53,553 nucleotides of DNA. Origin: Deltaproteobacteria bacterium (GTDB taxonomy: Bacteria > Desulfobacterota > Desulfarculia > Adiutricales > Adiutricaceae). The position numbers and the translations under genes were made by a program. The notes beneath the pieces are model-generated. The model was not told the origin of the DNA, did not search any database, and saw nothing but the letters and a program-made list of their open reading frames with translations. Shown here one piece after another: positions 18,486 to 26,653 of this stretch (position 1 is the first letter of the stretch; the number at the start of each line of letters is the position of its first letter). The stretch spans positions 1 to 53,553 of the forward strand of contig JAITII010000060.1 in NCBI GenBank assembly GCA_031279515.1, written 5' to 3'.

Positions 18486-19581
18486 AAGTTCTATTGCAAA
18501 GGCCGCCTTTAAGGGACTTATTAGCTTTGGGGCCCTTATCCTTACAGCTGTCCTTTTGTCTTCCTGCGGGCTTAAGACCCACCCTTATCCGGAGATTGTG
18601 ACCTTGCCGGCCCCTGTGGAAAATCTGAGCGAAAACTTGGACTATGAGGGTAATCTAATCTTGTCTTGGACGGCCCCGGAACTGAATATGGCGGGGAGGC
18701 CCTTAAAAGTATTGGATCATTTTGACATCTTTGAGGCTAGCTACCCCATAGAAGATTTCTGTAGCGGCTGCCCTTCTACTTACCAGAAGGTGGATGAGGT
18801 CATCTTACTGCCAGCCCCTCCGGGGCTCCCTATCAACCCTGGTCCCTATTACTGGGGGAAGAAACTCGTGGTGGGAAGGGCCTACCGTTTTCAGGTGGCA
18901 CCGGTCTCGGTACGGGGGGGCATCCATCCTGAGGCCTATAGTACTGTAACGGTCTATGCCCTTGCTCCCCCAGGACCATTGGAGAATTTATTTGCTCGCC
19001 CAGACGATCTCTCTATCTTAATTAGCTTTAAGGCGCCACTTTCTGGTGAGACAGTCCAGCTGGAAAGAAGAGTGGGCGAGGGCCCCTTTGTCCCATTGGT
19101 CTTGACGGAAAACGAATATATGGACCTGGACGTGGCCTATGAAAATACCTATGTCTACAGGGGCCGCAAGGTGATTGATAGGGACGGCTCCCTGGTTCCG
19201 GGCCAATACTCCAGGGAAATAACAGTTAAAATGGAAGACCTTTTGGCTTTGAGGCCCATAGCCTTCATAGATGCCTCCAACACTCCCCAAGGCGTGCTCC
19301 TCTATTGGGAGAGCTTGGCCGATGAACCAGGCCTTAAAGGCTATCGCCTCTACCGCAGCACTGGCCCGGATGACCCCTTCCAAGCCATTGGGGGACTAAT
19401 AGAGACCAATAGGTTCCTGGACCTTGACCCGCCTCAGGGTGCTACCCTAAGATACATGGTTACCAGTGTGGATACGAGCCCCAGGGCTAATGAGTCCCTC
19501 TCTTCACCTGTTGTTACAATTTTTACTGAGCCAGATCCTGATCCTGGAGAAAGACCAAATCTGGGTAATCTTGGCTATTAA
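18460..19581 (+). CDS. Lipoprotein with fibronectin-III-like domains
   Basis: A 373-residue protein with a hydrophobic segment (19-33) and lipobox LLSSC (C36). The mature part opens CGLKTHPYP and then shows FN3-like beta modules: NLILSWTAPELN (near 65), LSILISFKAP (about 180) and GVLLYWESLADEPGLKGYRLYRS (about 285). It overlaps argH by 26 bases, with AAGAAGG upstream of its ATG. In many proteobacteria the small lipoprotein LptM, whose mature N-terminus is CGxKGPxY, sits directly before lysA or dapF; this protein has the same place and a similar start, so it may be an enlarged relative. That is inference. Otherwise its role is unknown. Confidence 0.75.
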   Translation: MTLSVPTTESSIAKAAFKGLISFGALILTAVLLSSCGLKTHPYPEIVTLPAPVENLSENLDYEGNLILSWTAPELNMAGRPLKVLDHFDIFEASYPIEDFCSGCPSTYQKVDEVILLPAPPGLPINPGPYYWGKKLVVGRAYRFQVAPVSVRGGIHPEAYSTVTVYALAPPGPLENLFARPDDLSILISFKAPLSGETVQLERRVGEGPFVPLVLTENEYMDLDVAYENTYVYRGRKVIDRDGSLVPGQYSREITVKMEDLLALRPIAFIDASNTPQGVLLYWESLADEPGLKGYRLYRSTGPDDPFQAIGGLIETNRFLDLDPPQGATLRYMVTSVDTSPRANESLSSPVVTIFTEPDPDPGERPNLGNLGY

Positions 19582-19785
19582 TAGTCATATTTGGTTTTGC
19601 CCCACTTTTTACAACCCAAAAATCTAAAATTGATTCAAAGGCTTTAGTTTAGATAAAAGACTATTTAAGGGCCTTTAATCCTAAAGCTGCCATCCTAGGC
19701 CTAAATATTGTAAAATGAGCTCCCTTAGGCTTTAGCTTACTCTGGAGTTGGCTTGGCTTAAAATATTTTAGACTTTTGGTGCATT

Positions 19786-21075
19786 ATGACGGATTACTTT
19801 GAATATAAATCCGGGATCCTCCATGTAGAGGACATCCCTGTGGAAAAACTGGCCGAGGAGTACGGTACCCCCCTTTTCGTATACTCAGGGGCTAATTTCA
19901 GCAAGAATTTAAAGGAGCTGGAGGCGGCCTTTGGTGACGTGCGGCATCTTTTATGCTATTCCGTAAAAGCGGCTTCCAACATCTCACTTTTACAGAAGGT
20001 GGCCTCCTTTGGCATGGGTGCGGACATAGTCTCAGGAGGGGAGCTCTACAGGGCTTTAAAGGCAGGGATTCCCAGTGGGAGAATAGTGTATTCCGGCGTG
20101 GGAAAGACCGCCCAGGAGATGGCAGAGGCCCTGGATGCGGGAATCTTTATGTTCAACCTGGAATCCTCTGAAGAGATGCATCTTTTAAGTGTAATTGCCG
20201 AGGATAAGCGATTAGTTGCGCCCATTTCTTTTAGGGTAAATCCTGATGTTGACCCCTTGACGCATCCCTATATAGCAACAGGGCTCAAAGATTCCAAGTT
20301 TGGGATCCCCATAGCCGAGGCTCCTTTTCTCTTTGCCGAGGCTAAAAAGATCCCCAGCTTAAAGATTATTGGCTTGGATTGCCACATTGGCTCCCAGCTC
20401 ACAAGCACGGAACCCTTTACTGATACAGTTAAGATCCTCATCCAGCTTATGGGGTCTTTAAGGGAAGAAGGGATAAATATCCGTTACCTGGATATTGGCG
20501 GAGGCTTAGGGATAAACTATTCCAACGAGGTCCCCCCAACGGCCTTCGAGTACGCTGAGGCGATAACCAAGGTCACCAAACAGCTTGAAAACGTCACTTT
20601 GATCTTAGAGCCCGGGAGATCCGTAGTGGGTAACAGCTGCATCTTAGTTACCAGAGTCATATATAACAAGGTTACCCCAGCTAAGCACTTTGTGGTGGTG
20701 GACGCAGCTATGAACGATCTAATACGCCCCAGTTTGTACGGCTCTTATCATAAGATAGTGCCAACTAACCAACTGGGCGTGCTTCCAACCAAGAAGGTAA
20801 CGGTTGTAGGACCCATCTGCGAGTCAGGGGACTTTTTGGCCAAAGACAGGGATTTACCAGAGGTATTGCAGGGGGAGCTGGTGGCTATATTTGGTGCCGG
20901 TGCCTACGGCTTTTCCATGAGCTCCAACTATAATTCAAGGCCCAGGGCAGCAGAAGTCCTTGTGGATGGCGGGGTTGCCAGGCTTATCAGGCAAAGAGAG
21001 CAATACGAGGACCTCATAAATGGGGAAAGTCTCTTGGAAACGCCTGAGGATGACATCCTGGGAGCTAAACTCTAA
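19786..21075 (+). CDS. lysA: Diaminopimelate decarboxylase
   Basis: A 429-residue PLP enzyme of the alanine-racemase fold that makes L-lysine from meso-diaminopimelate. The PLP lysine is K61 in CYSVKAASN. Other motifs are VNPDVDPLTHPYIATG, SKFGI, CHIGSQL, LDIGGGLGINY, EPGRSVVGNS, the catalytic Cys in GPICESGDFLA, and GAYGFSMSSNYNSRPR. Length is normal. About 200 bases separate it from the upstream lipoprotein gene, and no strong ribosome binding site is seen. A hairpin follows. The remaining lysine genes lie 0.9 kb downstream on the same strand. Confidence 0.97.
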   Translation: MTDYFEYKSGILHVEDIPVEKLAEEYGTPLFVYSGANFSKNLKELEAAFGDVRHLLCYSVKAASNISLLQKVASFGMGADIVSGGELYRALKAGIPSGRIVYSGVGKTAQEMAEALDAGIFMFNLESSEEMHLLSVIAEDKRLVAPISFRVNPDVDPLTHPYIATGLKDSKFGIPIAEAPFLFAEAKKIPSLKIIGLDCHIGSQLTSTEPFTDTVKILIQLMGSLREEGINIRYLDIGGGLGINYSNEVPPTAFEYAEAITKVTKQLENVTLILEPGRSVVGNSCILVTRVIYNKVTPAKHFVVVDAAMNDLIRPSLYGSYHKIVPTNQLGVLPTKKVTVVGPICESGDFLAKDRDLPEVLQGELVAIFGAGAYGFSMSSNYNSRPRAAEVLVDGGVARLIRQREQYEDLINGESLLETPEDDILGAKL

Positions 21076-21099
21076 ATTAGAGGTAAGAAAAGTTTTTTT

Positions 21100-21141
21100 A
21101 ACTAGAATAGGGGCAAAAGATTTTTTTGCCCCTTTCTAGTT
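21100..21141 (+). terminator. Hairpin terminator after lysA
   Basis: AACTAGAA (21100-21107) plus AGGGGCAAAA (21109-21118) pair with TTTTGCCCCT and TTCTAGTT (21124-21141), giving about 18 bp with one bulged base. It starts 25 bases after the lysA stop. Confidence 0.7.
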
Positions 21142-21889
21142 AAAGGCCGCAAGTTATGTAATTGGTCTATTTTAGTTCATAAATATGCCCCTAGGGCAAA
21201 GGGGCTTTGCGCTCATATTTTGCCTCAAATTTTTACCCGCTATTTTTTAGAGCCTAGAGTACTATCAAAAATTTAGTGGGCTATATTTTAAAGCCCATAA
21301 ATAATTATTCTAGGGCTTAGCTTAAATAAGGTTAATTTTTTTTATAATTTAAAAAGCTATGGTTTTTTTAAAAAAGACTCACCTTTAATTTTTATTAAGA
21401 TAATCTTCAATGGAGGCTTATTTTAAGGTAAGAGAAAAGTATAGCTTATCTTTTTTTGCTTTTCTAAAAGACTTTAATGGCAGCTAAAAAAATGAGGAAA
21501 AAGGCCGTTTAAAAGAAATATGCTGGTAAAATTTTTTTAGGCGTTTCTAATATAGATTTTTTTATTGCCAATCAGCTAGAAATCTATAGTGGGATTTCAT
21601 GAAATAAAATTGAAAAAAGCCTAAATAGGCGAAAAAGCTCATGAATTTCTACCTAACTCAGAGGTTTTTTACAAGGCCCTGGCACAAGGGGAAAAAAATA
21701 ATTTATTGTAAAATAATTATACTTAAATATACAAAATAATATGTATTTTACTTGTATTATAAGTTTTTATATTATAATTTTTCCATAATCTATTTAAAGC
21801 CAATAGTTTTTTTCTGGCACTTTAAGGGCTTTTTTGGGCCCTCAGGCGGCTTAAAAAGGAAACTATCTTTTAAACGCATATCTTTTCTA
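21142..21889. other. Non-coding stretch between lysA and dapF
   Basis: About 750 bases with no credible gene. It is rich in A/T, with a nearly pure A/T island at about 21690-21790. I looked for a lysine riboswitch here and could not make one out. Confidence 0.5.
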
Positions 21890-21917
21890 TTGAAAATTAA
21901 TGGAAACTCTGTATAAT
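21890..21917 (+). promoter_or_regulatory. Sigma70-type promoter of dapFAB
   Basis: TTGAAA (21890-21895), a 16-base spacer and a perfect TATAAT (21912-21917). Transcription would start near 21924, leaving a leader of about 64 bases that contains a short hairpin, TACGG/CCGTA near 21929-21945. Confidence 0.7.
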
Positions 21918-21987
21918 CTGCCGTAAGGTACGGGTAAAATCCGTATCTTTTATTTTAAGGTCATTTAGGCATAAAGGACGTAAATCA

Positions 21988-22833
21988 ATGGAAGAGTTGA
22001 GTTTTTATAAATATAGTGGACACGGCAATGATTTTATCATCATTGACAATTGGGATGGAAATGTAGCGGAAGTTGATTTCTCTAAGTACGCCAAACTTCT
22101 GTCACGGCCCAAGTTTGCAATAGGGGCCGATGGAGTTGTCTATATAATGGAAGGGCCTCAAGAGGTAGATTTTGCAGTGCGCTTTTTTAACTCCGATGGT
22201 TCTGAAGCTGATATGTGCGGCAACGCCAGTAGATGCGCTGCCCACTTGGCTTACACCTTGAATATAGCCAGATCCGATATGATCTTCAGGACCCAGGCTG
22301 GACATATAAAGGCGCAGGTTAAAGATAGTTATGTGAGCGTGAGACTTCCTTTTATCTCCCGGCCCGAGGGCGTGAGCATGGTGGAAGTTGACGGGCTCAG
22401 CAGGACCTACTACCGCATAAATACTGGGGTGGCCCACGCTGTCACCTGGGTAGATGATATAGAAGCAGTAAACGTGTACAAGGTGGGAAGGGCAGTGAGA
22501 CGGCATCCCAACTTTAACCCAGCAGGTACCAACGTAGATTTTGTGCACGTGGTGTCAGACAATATCATTGAAGTGCGCACCTACGAGAGGGGTGTCGAAC
22601 ATGAGACCCTTGCCTGTGGCACAGGTTGTACGGCTGCTGCACTGCTTTCCGTGTACAATGGCTTAGCTAAGGGGCCCAGTATCGTGTGCAAGACAAAAGG
22701 CGGCGAGGATTTGACTGTGCGCTTCGAAGGGGAGATTGACAAACTCACATCTGTATTCCTGGAAGGTCCTGTACGTTATGTTTTTTCCGGTACAACTGGC
22801 CCGGACATTTTAAAAGCTGTCAAAAAGCTGTAA
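21988..22833 (+). CDS. dapF: Diaminopimelate epimerase
   Basis: A 281-residue cofactor-free epimerase that converts LL- to meso-diaminopimelate. The two catalytic cysteines lie in MCGNASRCAAH and ACGTGCTAAA. Other motifs are YSGHGNDFIIID at the N-terminus, FFNSDGSEADMCGN, NTGVAHAVTWV and GTNVDFVHV. AAAGGA precedes the ATG. It opens a dapF-dapA-dapB operon, with dapA starting about 11 bases after its stop. Confidence 0.97.
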   Translation: MEELSFYKYSGHGNDFIIIDNWDGNVAEVDFSKYAKLLSRPKFAIGADGVVYIMEGPQEVDFAVRFFNSDGSEADMCGNASRCAAHLAYTLNIARSDMIFRTQAGHIKAQVKDSYVSVRLPFISRPEGVSMVEVDGLSRTYYRINTGVAHAVTWVDDIEAVNVYKVGRAVRRHPNFNPAGTNVDFVHVVSDNIIEVRTYERGVEHETLACGTGCTAAALLSVYNGLAKGPSIVCKTKGGEDLTVRFEGEIDKLTSVFLEGPVRYVFSGTTGPDILKAVKKL

Positions 22834-22844
22834 GAGAGGTGTTT

Positions 22845-23729
22845 ATGCCTAAACTTTTCCATGGCGTTATTCCAGCCATGGTAACGCCTTTTAAAAATGG
22901 CTTGGTGGATGAGGAGGCTTTTAGGCGACACATCAACTATCTCATTGACGGGGGCGTGCATGCTATCTTAGCTTGTGGGACAACCGGGGAATCCCCAACC
23001 CTTTCCCACGAGGAGCACGCCCGGGTCATCGAGATATCCATAGATGAAGCCAAGGGCAAGTGCCCGGTCTTAGCTGGAACAGGCAGTAACTCCACGAGAG
23101 AGGCGATAGAGATGTCTATCCACGCCAAAAAGGCTGGGGCAGACGGCTTACTATTAGTATCTCCCTATTATAATAAGCCCACCCAGGATGGCTTATACCA
23201 GCACTTTTTGGCCATCGCCCAGGCGGCGCCCCTTCCTACTATTCTCTACAATATACCCGGTCGTTGCGGTGTGGAGATCTTTCCCGAGACTATAGCTAAG
23301 CTTTCCAAGCTCCCTGAGATAGTGGGCGTAAAGGAGGCAACTGGGGATCTAAACAAGATGATAAGGACCCTGGAGCTGTGCGGGGAGGATTTTCTGGTGA
23401 CCTCAGGAGACGACGGCTTAACTCTGCCTCTGCTTTCAGTAGGCGGGGACGGAGTTATTTCTGTAGTGGCAAATTTGGTGCCTCGCGTCCTGGTGGACTT
23501 GTATGAGAGCTTTATAGCCGGAAACTTTTTGAAAGCCAAAGAGCTCTTTTTTCAGCTTCTGCCCATGTGCCGCACCCTTTTTCTGGAGACCAACCCCATC
23601 TGTGTAAAACATGCGCTCTTTCTAGCCGGCAGGATGGAGGCTGAGACTAGGCTTCCTTTGACTTTGCCTAAAGAGCCTGTGCAGGAAAAACTAAAAGAGC
23701 TAGTAAAAGAATGGAGGATTGGCTACTGA
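22845..23729 (+). CDS. dapA: 4-hydroxy-tetrahydrodipicolinate synthase
   Basis: A TIM-barrel aldolase (294 residues) condensing pyruvate with aspartate semialdehyde. Motifs are GVIPAMVTPF, ACGTTGESPTL, AGTGSNSTREAIE, LLVSPYYNKPTQDGLYQHF with the catalytic Tyr, YNIPGRCGVE, and VGVKEATGD with the Schiff-base Lys. I place the start at ATG 22845, six bases after AGAGAGG; a GTG two codons earlier is in frame but sits on the ribosome binding site. Its stop overlaps the dapB start (TGATG). Confidence 0.97.
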   Translation: MPKLFHGVIPAMVTPFKNGLVDEEAFRRHINYLIDGGVHAILACGTTGESPTLSHEEHARVIEISIDEAKGKCPVLAGTGSNSTREAIEMSIHAKKAGADGLLLVSPYYNKPTQDGLYQHFLAIAQAAPLPTILYNIPGRCGVEIFPETIAKLSKLPEIVGVKEATGDLNKMIRTLELCGEDFLVTSGDDGLTLPLLSVGGDGVISVVANLVPRVLVDLYESFIAGNFLKAKELFFQLLPMCRTLFLETNPICVKHALFLAGRMEAETRLPLTLPKEPVQEKLKELVKEWRIGY

Positions 23730-24550
23730 TGACATCCCAGAAGGCTTCTGAAAAAGTGAATATCGTCCTGTGCGGAGCCTCTGGCCAAATGGGTCGTAGG
23801 CTCATCCAGCTTATTAGTTCAAGCCCTTCACTTGAACTAACAGGAGCTGTGGAACACAAAGACTGCCCCTTTTTAGGGCATGACGCAGGCAGCTTAGCTG
23901 GCGTTGCTCCGTTAGGTGTGGTGCTCACAGATGATTTCACCCAAGGCGCCAAGGGCGCCCAGGTGTATTTAGACTTTTCCAGCCCCAGGGGAGTGGGAGA
24001 ACACGTCCTAAAGGCCGCACAGCTATCCCTGGCAGCCGTCATAGGGGTGACAGCACTGGGTACAGAGGTGGAAGAAAAGTTAAAAGAAGCAGCGAAAAAG
24101 ATTGCACTCCTTTATGCCCCCAACATGAGTTTTGGCATGAATCTTATGTATAAGATAGCCGCAGAAGTGGCTACTCTTTTAGGTAAGGACTATAACATTG
24201 AGATAGTGGAGGCGCATCATAACAGGAAAAAGGATGCCCCCAGCGGCACTGCTTTGATGCTCTACGAAAAGCTTAAAGCCGCCAGAGGTATAACTTCAGA
24301 TGTAAAGAAATTGGGCCGCTCCAATGTCCCAGGTCCTAGAACTTCCGAAGAGATAGGGATCCATGCTGTGCGGGGCGGTGACATAGTGGGTGACCACCAG
24401 GTCATCTACGCAGGTCCAGGTGAGGTATTAGAGATAGTCCACAGGGCCCAGAGCCGTGATGCCTTTGTCACTGGGGCCTTGAGAGCTTGCCAGTGGATAA
24501 TTGGAAAGCCTCCGGGCCTATACAACTTTTCTGAGGTGCTGGGTATCTAG
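23729..24550 (+). CDS. dapB: 4-hydroxy-tetrahydrodipicolinate reductase
   Basis: A reductase of 273 residues from the chosen start, acting after DapA. Motifs are the nucleotide-binding CGASGQMGRR, FSSPRGVGEH, APNMSFGMNL, EIVEAHHNRKKDAPSGTA (catalytic His/Lys region), and GDHQVIYAG. The ATG at 23729 overlaps the dapA stop as TGATG, with GGAGG upstream; an in-frame ATG six codons earlier (23711) lies inside dapA and has a poorer site. It ends the dapFAB operon; a lipoprotein gene follows closely. Confidence 0.96.
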   Translation: MTSQKASEKVNIVLCGASGQMGRRLIQLISSSPSLELTGAVEHKDCPFLGHDAGSLAGVAPLGVVLTDDFTQGAKGAQVYLDFSSPRGVGEHVLKAAQLSLAAVIGVTALGTEVEEKLKEAAKKIALLYAPNMSFGMNLMYKIAAEVATLLGKDYNIEIVEAHHNRKKDAPSGTALMLYEKLKAARGITSDVKKLGRSNVPGPRTSEEIGIHAVRGGDIVGDHQVIYAGPGEVLEIVHRAQSRDAFVTGALRACQWIIGKPPGLYNFSEVLGI

Positions 24551-24599
24551 CGCCTCCAATAAGGCTTTTAAATCTTTTTTTATCCTATTATTTTTTCCT

Positions 24600-25130
24600 A
24601 TGGTGCTTATGCTTAAAAAAGGACTCTTTTTCTTTAGCGCATGTCTTGTAGGCTTCTTTTTTTTGGCGGGCTGCGTCTTAACTATGCCTGATCCTCTGCT
24701 CCAGAAAAGAGACCCTGGGGCTGGGATAATCCCTGTTCTCAAAGGAAAGTGGAGAGACAGTGAGGGGGCAACCCTTACCATCAAACCCACTTCTTTTCCC
24801 AATACCTTCACCCTAGAATCCACCTCCCGCGATGGCGATCTCACAGTGACCATGGAAAGATTAAACGAGAGCCATTACATCCTCCAGGTGGAACCCAAAG
24901 ATTCCCAGGGGGTCTTTCTCACCGTAGGTGAGGTAACCGAGAAGAGGATAAATGTCTACTTGTACCCAGAGGCCCTAGATGATATAAGGAAATTGGGAGA
25001 TAAGCACGGTATTACCATAACGGAAAATGGTCTTATTACAGGTTACAAAGACTCCAAAGAGGTGGTGGCATTCTTTAGAGAGCTTGCCTTCCTGCCCAAT
25101 CATGAAATTTTTGATATCACCAAAATGTAA
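24600..25130 (+). CDS. Small lipoprotein of unknown function
   Basis: About 176 residues from ATG 24600, with a signal peptide KKGLFFFSACLVGFFFLAGC ending in the lipobox LAGC. The mature part has a short beta-rich stretch (GKWRDSEGATLTIKPTSFP, LTVTMERLNESHYILQVEP) that suggests a small beta-barrel or lipocalin-like fold; no family is recognised. The frame opens earlier, inside dapB, but the lipoprotein signal points to the ATG at 24600 or 24609; neither has a strong ribosome binding site. It lies 49 bases after dapB and six bases before a tRNA gene. Confidence 0.65.
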   Translation: MVLMLKKGLFFFSACLVGFFFLAGCVLTMPDPLLQKRDPGAGIIPVLKGKWRDSEGATLTIKPTSFPNTFTLESTSRDGDLTVTMERLNESHYILQVEPKDSQGVFLTVGEVTEKRINVYLYPEALDDIRKLGDKHGITITENGLITGYKDSKEVVAFFRELAFLPNHEIFDITKM

Positions 25131-25135
25131 GCTTT

Positions 25136-25211
25136 GCGCTCGTAGCTCAATGGATAGAGCAACAGCCTTCTAAGCTGAAGGTTGAAGGTTCGAGTCCTTC
25201 CGGGCGCGCCA
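25136..25211 (+). tRNA. tRNA-Arg (anticodon TCT)
   Basis: A full cloverleaf of 76 bases including an encoded CCA. Acceptor stem GCGCTCG/CGGGCGC (one G-U pair), D stem GCTC/GAGC, anticodon loop CTTCTAA with TCT at 25169-25171 (reads AGA), T stem GAAGG/CCTTC with loop TTCGAGT. The first anticodon-stem pair (A-A) is mismatched. Confidence 0.95.
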
Positions 25212-25225
25212 CTAGTCAAAGAAAG

Positions 25226-25262
25226 AAAATGCCTCCGAAAGTTTTTTTGAGGCATTTTTTTT
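25226..25262 (+). terminator. Intrinsic terminator after tRNA-Arg
   Basis: AAAATGCCTC (25226-25235) pairs with GAGGCATTTT (25249-25258) around a 13-base loop and runs into a T tract. Confidence 0.85.
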
Positions 25263-25568
25263 CTCTACTCTTTTCTATAAAAAATTGTCTAGAGTTAAAA
25301 TTTCTCGTAACTTTAATGGATAATTGATTTTTCGTACAAAATTTGCTAAAAGAAAAAATATCAAAAACCTTACTCATCCGAAGTTCACAGCTAAATCTCC
25401 TAAAAAAAGCATTTTTTAACTAGCTATTTGCGAAATAGATAAGCCCAGTCTCTTTTAGGGAAAAACGACAAGCTAAAAAAGTATAAAAAACATTAATTAT
25501 ATATATAATATATCTATTTATTATAAAGAATTCATTAGTTTAAAGCTTATGTTAATTTAGGTATTATT
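25263..25568. other. Non-coding stretch before the PP2C gene
   Basis: About 300 AT-rich bases, with an alternating TA island near 25497-25525. It presumably carries the promoter of the phospho-signalling operon; no element is clear enough to assign. Confidence 0.45.
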
Positions 25569-26570
25569 ATGCACCTTTCATATTGCGACGGCTCTATCCA
25601 GGGAAAGCGCCCTTATCAGGAGGACACGATCCTAAATCAACTCCTGCCTGATGGATATTTCTTTTGCGTCCTGGCAGACGGTATGGGAGGTCAAGTGGGG
25701 GGTAGAATAGCTAGTGAAACCATCTGTGAGGCATTTAGTAGCTATTTTAGCCATAAAAAGAGGATAGAGGACCCCGCATCCGAGCTCTATCTGGCCCTCA
25801 TGACGGCAAACGAGCTTTTTAAAGAAAAAATAGCCAAAGACAATGAATTACATGGTATGGGTTCCACTGTCATAGCCCTCCTTATCCATGAACAAACCGG
25901 TCGCTATAGTTTTTTGAGCGTAGGCGATAGCCCCCTCTATACTTATCGGGGAGGCGGTCTTTTTCGCCTGAATTCCAATCATTCCCGCTATGAATATTTA
26001 AAGCGCTTGGCGGCCGAGGGCTATTTGAGCCCCGCAGAGGTTAAAGTGCATAGGGAGCGCCATATGCTAACTAGTGCCGTGACCGGAGAAGAGATCGTGC
26101 TCATAGACCAGAGAGACGGGGTGCTTTTAGCGGGGGAATACCTTTTACTAGCCTCAGACGGGGTCCAAATCTTAGACGATTCCGTAGATGGGGTACTTTC
26201 CGACATAATTACCAATTCTCACGGCGATACAGAATATATAATAAATGAAGCATTGAGTGAAATAATTAATATAGATTATCATGAACAAGACAATAGTACA
26301 TTAATTGTGATTAATTTTGCTGAAAATGGAGATGGCATTGAAGAGGAAATTAAGCCTCCCACCCTGACCCAGCACCAAGGAGGGACAAGAAGAATTAAAA
26401 ATAGGTCCCCTCTTGTGCCAATATTGCTCTTTCTGGTTATTATTCTTTTCATTTTGGTTCTGGCTCTTGTTTTCGTAAAATCTGAAAATAATGGGCCTAG
26501 GGAAATTATCGATACTTCTTCCCTAAATGGGGAAATTGCACCATTTGCTTCACTTTCTAAGGAGCCTTAA
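25569..26570 (+). CDS. PP2C-type Ser/Thr phosphatase with C-terminal TM helix
   Basis: A 333-residue PP2C (PPM) phosphatase. Metal-binding Asp motifs are all visible: YQEDT (D19), LADGMGGQVGG (D37), SVGDSPLYTY, ASDGVQIL, and EQDNSTLIVI. After the catalytic domain (about 1-255) comes a basic linker and one hydrophobic helix (about 279-301) with a short outer tail, so the enzyme should be held on the inner face of the membrane. It should remove phosphate from Thr/Ser residues placed by a kinase such as the one at 32.8 kb. It is the first gene of a five-gene set; the protease/FHA gene starts 83 bases later. Confidence 0.9.
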   Translation: MHLSYCDGSIQGKRPYQEDTILNQLLPDGYFFCVLADGMGGQVGGRIASETICEAFSSYFSHKKRIEDPASELYLALMTANELFKEKIAKDNELHGMGSTVIALLIHEQTGRYSFLSVGDSPLYTYRGGGLFRLNSNHSRYEYLKRLAAEGYLSPAEVKVHRERHMLTSAVTGEEIVLIDQRDGVLLAGEYLLLASDGVQILDDSVDGVLSDIITNSHGDTEYIINEALSEIINIDYHEQDNSTLIVINFAENGDGIEEEIKPPTLTQHQGGTRRIKNRSPLVPILLFLVIILFILVLALVFVKSENNGPREIIDTSSLNGEIAPFASLSKEP

Positions 26571-26653
26571 GCCGCCCGCATTCATTAGAGCCGTCCAATT
26601 GTCATAAAAGGCCAAAATGGGTTAAAAAATAAATTAGGGGTATTAAGTTAGTT

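Noticed and set aside
21142..21987. Lysine riboswitch upstream of dapF
   Set aside because: No conserved lysine-riboswitch core or regulatory hairpin could be recognised; only a short leader hairpin is seen.
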